A DNA stretch of 64,000 nt from Sinotaia quadrata (taxonomy: Eukaryota > Mollusca > Gastropoda > Architaenioglossa > Viviparidae). The stretch lies in NCBI GenBank assembly GCA_028829895.1, contig CM054179.1, positions 38,563,117 to 38,627,116 on the forward strand, given 5' to 3'. A program made the position numbers and the translations under genes. This document shows positions 35,382 through 64,000 of this stretch, piece by piece (position 1 is the stretch's first letter; each line of letters begins with the position of its first letter). The notes beneath the pieces were generated by a model, which saw nothing but the letters and a program-made list of their open reading frames with translations, was not told the DNA's origin and searched no databases.

Positions 35382-36699
35382 TTCTAATTCTGAGTTGGTC
35401 TCAGTGCCTGATACCTATTCAGCTTTGTTCTGGCTCAAGCACAAGCTATCATCACTAGATCTATGCTGCTAGATTATTAAATTTTATTCATCCTAGATTA
35501 AGCTGTCAATTCTGTAACAAATCTGCTTTGAGCAGATGTAATCTGCAAAGCCATGGGCTGTTAATCTAAGCCTCCATTAAGAAAAAAACATTGCATGTAA
35601 CTGCAGTAAAACTTTGGAGAAACTTTAGGCCTATTCTCGCCACAGGTCATCTAAGAGCTACAAACTAATCAAACTGTATCTTTTACTATATTATTATTAT
35701 ATTGACTAATTATATATATCTGCTGTGAATCAGTTACAAACATAGTTTTGACTTTTGTATTGAATTCTCTAATGCAACTCAATCTACCTATTGAAGTCAG
35801 TAGGTCGTTTATCAGATCTCTGGCTAATCTGTCAACTGTCTACAACTGTTCAAGTATGATTGAATGCATTATTGACTGGGGTGTCATTTACTTGTCCATC
35901 AATCTGTCTCGTGTGCGACCAATCACATCAATTTGTGACTTGTCTCCTATATTACGGAGGGATACAACAGGCGTGAGTGCGGCACACAGTACTAACATAT
36001 ATAGTCATATTCAGCCATCATGCATTACATTTACATTATAATTTTAGAGTACATTTATGAAGGGTTGGGGGGGGGGGGTTCCAAACAATATGAACACAAA
36101 ATTAAAAAAATATAATAAATACAACAAAACCAGATGCGCTTATGTGATACTGTGCCGAAAACGACGCCATGACATTTAGATTCCATGGAGATTGTTAATA
36201 ATATTTACAGAAATGATTACTTTAAAAACAAAAAAACTTATCTTGTTGTAATTTGCAGTCTTATTTACTTTTGATGGGATGGAATTTTAATTTAAATTCT
36301 CCCCACCCCCCATACATATAACAACTTGTGATACGATAACCAGATATATAACTGTTTTGCCTTACAAAAAAATGCGATAGCCTGAAACTGTCAGAGTAAT
36401 ATTAAGTAATCAAGCGATTTGTTGATCCAAACATTAAATTCTGCTGTGACAACTGATTTTTAACATTATTGTTACTTTTAACCACAGCATTACCGACTAC
36501 TTTATGAAAAATAAATAAATATATACATGGGCAACTAATTTCTTTTAAGAAAAGAACAGCTCAGAAAGTGTATTACGATCAACATGATGCATATATAAAT
36601 AATTATATTTTAAAGGACAAAAGGGATAGTTTTATTGCTGACGTTTCGTTTATTGTTGGACACGCCCACATCGGCATTGACCTTTTAACACACTGCTAA

Positions 36700-36858
36700 C
36701 CTTGAGACGACCAATCAGATGAATGAAACTAGCAGATGACACACATGCGCGCGGGAAGTTGGCGTTGATGCATACACAAAGTGTGTTGCATTTTTGCCAT
36801 ATATCTTCGCTGCATAATCTTTTTGGATAAAAATCACTGGATAAAAAAAGATCTTGAA
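36700..36858 (+). promoter_or_regulatory. CDK2 promoter with CCAAT box and E2F-like site
   Basis: ACCAATCAG (36710-36718) fits an NF-Y CCAAT box. GCGCGGGAAG (36749-36758) is the complement of CTTCCCGCGC, an E2F/DP-type site, and TTGGCG follows at 36759-36764. CCAAT plus E2F spaced some 30 bp apart and about 100-150 bp before the ATG is a common layout for S-phase genes. No TATA box is evident. Function is inferred from motif and position. Confidence 0.55.
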
Positions 36859-57173
<20,315 letters not shown>

Positions 57174-57782
57174 AATGTAGTCTTATATTCATAGCAGAGT
57201 CTTAAAGAACTGGAAAATCCACCAACATTAATCCACATTTATGCTATCAGCAAAGAATATACATACCTTGTGTGTGCCCAACTGGACAGAATTGGTGTGA
57301 ATCAAAACCTTGTGAATATGCCAAATAATGTGCCTTTACAGCAGCAGCAGCAGCCACGAAGACTAATTTTTAGTTTGATTTTTTTCCCTGCTGACTTTAG
57401 ATATGGCTCAGCACTGAGAACAGAATTTATAAACCACACATTGAAAAGTTATTAAGGTTTGTCCGGAAACATAAAAATGATTTAAATATTTTCCACTAGT
57501 TTGTAATTTAATTTGATGATGCATTTATTTAAATTAATTTGTTAGCAAATTTATCATTACAAGAAAATATTCTTGTCATGTATTTTGTGCAGGGTTTAGA
57601 AACCATAACATTTCTATCTTCTGCCAATTTGAAGCTTGAAAAACTTTTTGTTGTGGCAAAACAGACTTGCACATGGTTTTAAATCTGCACTGACATTCAT
57701 AAAAATGTTGAGCTGTAGCCATTTTACTTTTGGACAGAGGTATATCAATATTTTACTGACTCAGCATACCTGGATTACAGCG

Positions 57783-57965
57783 TGGATTGGCCATGAGTAT
57801 CCAGCCAGCCATTGTTGGTAGATGACATGAATGAGAAGAAAACAAAATTTTGTTGACCATGATTGTCCAGCCAGCCACTGTTGGTAGATGACATGAATGA
57901 GAAAAAAACAAAATTTCGGTGACCATGATAGTCAGCCAGCCACTGTTGGTAGATGACATGAATTA
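57783..57965. repeat. About 60-66-bp tandem repeat, 3 copies, CDK2 3' UTR or flank
   Basis: The unit shares CAGCCAGCCACTGTTGGTAG, ATGACATGAATGAGAA and AACAAAATTT. Copies differ by small changes. Confidence 0.9.
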
Positions 57966-59099
57966 GAAAGAAGAAAAAAATTGGTTTATAGTGATTATCA
58001 AGCCCATGCATTAAAAAAAATACAAAAAACAAGTTTGGTTGATCATGACTATGCAGCTACTGAAGGCATATGTCTTAATGTTGGCCCTCGGGCAGATTTA
58101 TTACTGAATATTATTTTTGTATTCTGTATAAGTAAGGTTCTGTAGAAAAAATTTTCAAAGTATTTATAAATCTTTGATAAAAAATTAGTTTGTACTTAAG
58201 TTTTGATTAAGTGGGGTAAGTATACACTAAAATTGTCCATTTATACCACATGATTAGGGAGGTATGGTGAAATGCCTTGTAAGGGGACATAATTGAAACT
58301 GTGAGTGTGGCACTGGGTATTCACATATTTCAGTTTGTTGCTGCTGTGCCATTGTTTAAAAGAAGTTTTAGAAGTTTAAATTAAATTTGCTGCTTTTTGT
58401 CCTTTGTGAACTATAAGGAGTTTTTTGTTTTACATTAGATAATTTTCTTTGAGTATTTTTATGTATTACAGACAACAGTTAGTTTCTTATTTAAATGTTA
58501 ATTTCTATATTTAAATGTTATCAATAATAATAACAACATTTATTGCTTCACTATAGTCAGTTATCTACTTTGTGGTTTCAAACCTTTAGTGAGTTTGATG
58601 ATAAATATCAATGCTATAATAATGTAACATGGTATAAATGATTACATGAAAAAGAATTCTTGAAATGTCACTTTGGCTTCTCATTCATTAGCAATTGATT
58701 GATCAGCAGTTTAAACCAGGGTGGCCCAACTTCAGTCACTTAGACCATGTGGATCAAGAATATTGTTTGTATATCATGATGATTTTATCATGTGCCTTTG
58801 ACCTTTTCCATTATGCGTGTAGCATTTTATGGTCTTTAGAAAGCTAATTTAAACTATTGGATAAACAGTGCAAAGCACAGAAATGGGGAAATAAATAAGT
58901 AATTAAAATGGCAATTAGCACTGAAATCTTGTGGAAGCAATGCCAGTTTTGCTCTTATATCTTAATGGGAAATCTGGATCGAAGCTCCTCTTTTACCGAT
59001 CACCATATCAGCATCACTGTAGTTGGTGGCAAATCTAGACTGGAATCTGTCTTTTCATTTTCTATTGGATTCTGATTTAGATTTCACTCACAAAATGTA

Positions 59100-59640
59100 T
59101 TTTCAGATATGTTAGTACTATCAAACATTGAATTATTTTCATATATATTAAGTACTGCCTTCACAGATGAAAGTACTGCCAAACTTGATTAACTGAACTA
59201 TGTGAAAGTACTGCTAAACATTGAATTTACTTTCACAAATGAAAGTACTGCAAATGAAAATACTGTTAAACATTGAAGTTACTATCACATATGAAAATAT
59301 TGCTAAACATTGAATTTACTTTCACATTTGAAAATATTGCTAAACATTGAATTTACTTTCACATTTAAAAATATTGCTAAACATTGAATTTACTTTCACA
59401 TATGAAAATATTGCTAAACATTGAATTTACTTTCACATTTGAAAATATTGCTAAACATTGCATTTACTTTCACATTTGAAAATATTGCTAAACATTGAAT
59501 TTACTTTCGATTATGAAAATACTGCTAAACATTGAATTTATTTTCACATATGAAAATACTGCTAAACATTTGAAAATAGTGTTAAATATTGAATTTATTT
59601 TCACATATGAATGTACTGTTAAACATTAAATCTCTTGAGT
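59100..59640. repeat. About 37-bp minisatellite, a dozen or more copies
   Basis: The unit is TTTCACATATGAAAATATTG, CTAAACATTGAATTTAC. Edge copies are diverged, central ones nearly identical. Confidence 0.92.
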
Positions 59641-59999
59641 ACCAAATCTACAGCTTAAGTTCTTGCAGACCAACTTCCAGAAATTATCAGGACTTTCAGT
59701 TTCCTTTGTTAGTATCAATGGATCAGTTTACACATAATTCAGTGATTGTTAAACAAATCAAAAATTCAGAGTGATTGTTAAACAAATCAAAACTTTTTTT
59801 TTTAGTTTTACTATAATTATTAAACAAATAATGATATGGGATTGGTAAGTCTAAACTAACATTAGAAAACTGTTATAAATGAGATTTACTGCATTTCTTG
59901 TAAAACCATAGCACAGCAGTTGTCCATTCACAGTGCTGTTTAAGTAATGTCTGCAAGTAGTTTTAGGTTAGGATAACCAAGCAGACGAAAAAGATCTCT

Positions 60000-60135
60000 T
60001 CTTTAATGCCAGCTATTAGTTTTGAGGGCTTTGATATACTCTGATATCTTGTTGCCATTCATTAGTTGAGAGGGCTTTGAAATATTCAGATATCTTATGT
60101 CATCATTAGTGTGGAGGAGTTTGAATATTCTTGTA
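60000..60135. repeat. About 55-bp tandem repeat, 2-3 copies
   Basis: Units share CATTAGTTGAGAGGGCTTTG and ATATTCAGATATCTT; the third copy is diverged. Confidence 0.7.
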
Positions 60136-60459
60136 AGCTAGACATTTAGCAGACAACAGGAAAGTTGGCATGCTAACCAATAAATTACTTGTCAAAGGGG
60201 CATAAACTGAATGCCCTCATTCAGGCCACATAAGAACAAGAAAAAAAAAAAAGAAATGTTTCCTGTGGATTACAACCTCAAACAGCACCAGTATATCTTT
60301 AAAAAAATTTCATCTGAACAGTTTGTATTTCTCTCTTAGAGTTGTAATATGAACAAAATGTAAGAATTAGCTTTCAGAATGTCATCAGATATTGCAAAAG
60401 AACTATTTGCTTATTGCTGTTTGTATTTTTAAAACTTTATGTTTGAAATAAGATGTGCA

Positions 60460-60665
60460 CATTTTTCCTGGCACCCTGTAAATTTTCTAGACATTTAATA
60501 AAACATTTGCAGGCTCTGCCAGAAATTCCATACATTGGCAGTTCCATTTGTTGGTAAAATAAACTTGACATTCCATTACCAAGAGTTGGGGTAGGGATTT
60601 GAAGTGTCATAAGATTACCTGACTGAGTGAAGAATCTTATCAATTAAACTACACCCAGCATCCTG
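60460..60665 (-). repeat. tRNA-derived SINE
   Basis: The minus strand reads TGTAGTTTAATTGATAAGAT (A-box region) and about 35 bases later CACTTCAAATCCCTACCCC (B box). The spacing and order are those of a tRNA-derived head. A body of about 130 bp follows. The head pairs poorly as a cloverleaf, so this is a SINE copy, not a working tRNA gene. Confidence 0.55.
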
Positions 60666-62486
60666 AGCAGTCTCCTGAGTGTTTTAATACATTTTTTAAA
60701 AAGTGCACTTCAGATGGTTAATGACTGGGTTGTCTAACTTGAGTCATTCATCTTGCCGTTGACCATTAAACTACATACTGAACAACTGTAATGTATTTTT
60801 ACACTTGAGTTCATTTAATAAAAAAATATGCAATGAAATATCATTTGAGACAATAATTTTCCTACTGCTGATATTTTTGTTCAGTGTAAATTTGTTTGTT
60901 GAGGACAAATGTGGTGACACTGATGTTTATTTTTATTTAATCTAAACAAATTCTATTTTCATTCATCAGAGAGCTTCCAATCACCAGTAAATGCCTTCTT
61001 GGCTGTTGATCTTGTCCTGACTCAGAGAATGATGGCTTCATATGACGTTTTGTAGATTTTTTGCCCAAGAATTAATATATATCTATATTTTTAATTTCTC
61101 TCCTTTTGCAACTGTTTTTCTTTTCAAGGTGATTTGAAAAGAGTAGATGCATTTTAACTACACATCATTTTTCAGTCTTAAAGAGTTGTGTACCTTGATA
61201 CTCGTATTTAAATGTCTCTTATTTAATTTAACACAACTCACTCACCTTCATGTATATGACAATGGCAGCAAGAAAATGCATTTCTATTCTAACAGGTTAT
61301 TTTATTTGATGGTTATGTTCAGTTACTAACTGAAGGCTGTGAAAATGGTTTTCTTGAATCAGTTTTATTTAAAATTCTGTTATATTTGTTTACTCCCACA
61401 CGTTCACATTCACACCTTGAAGCTGTATTTCTTTGGCTGTTGTACAGGTGAATGTGTATATATGATTGTAATACTTATGATTGTTTATATTTATTTTTTG
61501 TTTGTTTTTTTATGATCTTTCAATTTTAATAACATTCTGTCATGAGTACATGAAACAAAAATGTTCTCTTTATTTTAACACTTGTTAAATATTTTAGTTG
61601 AAATATTCAAATTGTACTGCCAACCAGTTAATGGAAGAAATGTTTCTGTCTATTAAGTGAAATCTTTACATCTTTAATGAGAGAGAAAGTGTGTGTGTTT
61701 TTCTATTTATGTTCATATATATATATATCTAGTCACTAAGACTTTAAAGATTATTCATTCACATAAAATTCTTGAGTTCAAACATTGAATTACAGTTGGA
61801 TCAGAAACATTACTTTTTTATATATAATGTAACACAAAGCCAATTGATTTTTACCAAATGTAAATATAAAATAAGTTAATTTCTTAAGCTAAACAATTGA
61901 AGTGTTGTTCTACTTGCCTAATAGCATTTTTCTTTTCTTTATTTTAATTACTAATAAAGCTAATTTTTTTTTAAACAAAAGAAAAGATTATCTTTATTAG
62001 TAATTAACCGAAACATTGATTGAATGGGTATTACATGAACCATTAATGCAATTTTAGACAGATTTGTTAAAGTAATGTAGTAAGTAATATCAAGCACATC
62101 CAATTGTTTATTTTTTTCACCTTGTGGTTTGTGAAAAAGTAACTGTTCTGACTCGAGGGTTTCTTCTTTAGCAATTTTGAGATATTAGTCTGTTACTTCA
62201 TTCACCTGTTTCTTACAGAAATCTTAACTTTAATTTAAATGCAATTAATGAAGAATACACTTTAATTTTTTTACTTTGTTGTTGGAAATTAATTGTCTTT
62301 GTTTTCAAAAATTTGGTTGTATAGCTATCAGGAGCATTTAAGCACTTATTGAAGAATACTTTATGCATCTTAACTTTTATTTCATCATTAAATGTTAATT
62401 GCTGTCTACAAAAGTTATGGTCAGTGCTCCTCAGAACTCGTAACTAGGATTGTAAGTGTTTATAGATTTTCATGTGTAGCAAAATA

Positions 62487-62820
62487 CAGGGTGTCCAAAA
62501 ATTATCTTTTCAATTTTTGTCTGATATAAAAAGTCAACCAGATGGTGTAAAAATATTGGGGTTGTCCCGTTTTACAAAGAAACTCATTAAGTTTTCTGTA
62601 TAAAATATGTTTTGATAAGTTTTCTCAGCTTATAATTTTTCCAGATCTTCATTTCTCCCTTCAGTCACAATAAATCCACAGGAGAAAGAGTGTGTCAAGT
62701 GGTTTATTCAAACAAAATCTGATACAATCAACGAAGGTTTAGAATTCATTACAACTTTTTTTTTTAACTTTTGGGTTTGGGTTTATCCGAGGTGTAAAGA
62801 TAATTTTCAGACACCCATTT
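62487..62820. mobile_element. Mariner-type MITE
   Basis: The left end CAGGGTGTCCAAAAATTATC TTTT is preceded by TA. The right end, in complement, reads GGGTGTCTGAAAATTATCTT. The outermost right bases are altered. About 330 bp, non-coding. The end motif is of the same class as the MITE at 19396 but the interior differs. Confidence 0.7.
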
Positions 62821-64000
62821 TCAGGTATATGTCATGCTTTTGTCAGTTGCTATACTGAAATTCTACTTCATTCACCTAACATTTCCCAGCAAAACCTGTG
62901 TGTGCTGCAAGTTAGTTGCATATTAGCTCAAAAGAATCAAAGTTTATTTCTGCAAACAAAAGCAAGTATTACTTCACTGTGCAAAATATCTCACACTTAT
63001 TTAAAAATCATTTGTATTAATTTATCAGCCATTGTTGGAAGTTACTTTATCTCATATTTACTTAGATTGAGATTAGATGTCATTGCTTCAAAAGGGGTCC
63101 ATTTCAGTATATGGTTTTATTTCTTGTCCAGTTCTTTAGACATCATTGTATGTGTAATAACTGAGGGATATGTGCCAGCAAATTGGCGAGTTTGGGTCTT
63201 TGAAACTATTGTATATAATTTGTATATTGAATTAAGTGTTTTCATTGTATTACTGTTAAATGTTTTACTATGTAAATACCTTTTTTCAGCATTTATATTT
63301 ATTTTTTTAATTTAAAATTTCTAATTTAAAATTTTTTGATTTTGATTGTTATAGTTGTGACATTTTAATAATTTTGTATGTATGATAGTAGGTGTCTTTT
63401 TATATAATGCATATACCTGTATGTTGGAGGTTTCTTGTGTATAAACATGTACAGTTATTTGAATTAGACTGCAGTATTTTCATCACATTTGTCTTACCTG
63501 CTTTAATGTACCCTGCCTACCTGTGTCGTGTTTTTCTTTGTTTTTTCATGAAAGGCATTTAAAATACCATCATTTACTTTTCTGTTTTCTCTTGATTAGT
63601 TTAATTTCTCTTTGACAGGTTTATTGCAGTGTAAATATTTTAGTTAATATATTTTAGCTTTTTAAATTACTTGTCATTGTTGCAGAGCATTACTTTAATT
63701 TTCTTTCTGTTATTGGTTGAATTATAATAGCATTTCATTTTTTAATGATAGAAAGTCTTTCATTTCTCTTTGCATTAGGGAGTCTTTCTATGTATTTTTA
63801 TCACTGTGTATGTGAATCTCCATTGTGTGTGTTTGTAGGTGTAAATCTTATCACTTCATGAGTACATTTCCATTGTGTGTACACATACAGAGAGACATGT
63901 ATGTATCAGTATTTTCATTTCATTTCATTTCTTTTTTTCTGGAAGATTCATATTATGCTTATTGTCCTTGATAGGTTCTTTTGGTAATTTTACTGCCATT

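Larger units (their letters stand above)
28696..36600. other. Intergenic region between ANKMY2 and CDK2
   Basis: No recognised protein gene. Contents: tandem arrays at 29.4-30.5 kb, an unexplained minus-strand open frame at 30922-30626, a G+C-richer patch at 32.5-33.3 kb, (CA)n runs near 32395 and 34998, G-runs at 33965 and 36067, an 85-bp duplicated segment at 34720-34910, and a hAT-like element at 35202-35381. Confidence 0.6.
57174..64000. other. CDK2 3' UTR and downstream intergenic DNA
   Basis: No further gene was recognised. The CDK2 polyadenylation site is uncertain: AATAAA occurs near 58888 and 60486, without a clear GU-rich partner. The region holds tandem arrays, a SINE, a 22-bp hairpin pair around 61945-62010 (TTAATTACTAATAAAG / CTTTATTAGTAATTAA) and a MITE. 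A 137-codon AT-rich hydrophobic frame at 62902-63315 looks like chance. Confidence 0.5.

Noticed and set aside
62902..63315. 137-codon plus-strand frame, hydrophobic
   Set aside because: It is the longest AT-rich frame downstream of CDK2 but has no recognisable motif, and its Ile/Leu/Phe-rich make-up is what AT-rich DNA gives by chance.

Overview
The window is animal nuclear DNA: AT-rich (roughly one third G+C by eye), with small exons, long introns, GT-AG splice sites, many short tandem arrays and cut-and-paste transposon remnants. No bacterial-style operons, rRNA, CRISPR array or intact tRNA gene was seen. The proteins are close to their human counterparts, and the repeat content fits a lophotrochozoan, perhaps a gastropod or other mollusc. 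The taxon is an inference from style, not a match.

Three protein-coding genes can be built exon by exon. (1) At the left edge, on the minus strand, is the 5' half of a PPIG-type nuclear cyclophilin. Its four exons between 6486 and 1964 encode the N-terminal half of the domain. A further in-phase exon with a stop (735-653) could end a short isoform; the canonical rest must lie beyond position 1. (2) On the plus strand, ANKMY2 runs from 10000 to 27569 in 11 exons that join without frame error into 424 codons (ankyrin repeats, then a complete MYND zinc finger); one intron is GC-AG. (3) On the plus strand, CDK2 runs from 36859 to 57173 in 8 exons that join into 299 codons with every kinase landmark present. 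Its promoter has a CCAAT box and an E2F-like site.

Between ANKMY2 and CDK2 (about 28.7-36.7 kb) there are tandem repeats, a G+C-richer patch at 32.5-33.3 kb with a good minus-strand donor site (possible uncharacterised or non-coding transcript), and an old hAT-like element at 35.2 kb. Downstream of CDK2 (57.2-64 kb) I see 3' UTR and intergenic DNA with arrays, a tRNA-derived SINE and a mariner-type MITE.

The introns carry most of the unusual content: a dead mariner transposase copy, a LINE reverse-transcriptase fossil, a piggyBac-type element with TTAA flanks, several MITEs, and in CDK2 intron 5 a non-autonomous LTR retrotransposon. That element has two 940-bp LTRs that look identical, a tRNA-Ser-type primer site and a 4-bp target duplication; a second terminal-inverted-repeat element lies about 160 bp further on. 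Two inverted copies of another repeat flank CDK2 exons 4-6. In ANKMY2 the 3' splice site of exon 10 has been duplicated in tandem several times. The three genes are neighbours but share no evident pathway. No new multi-gene system was found; the strongest leads concern transposons and splicing.
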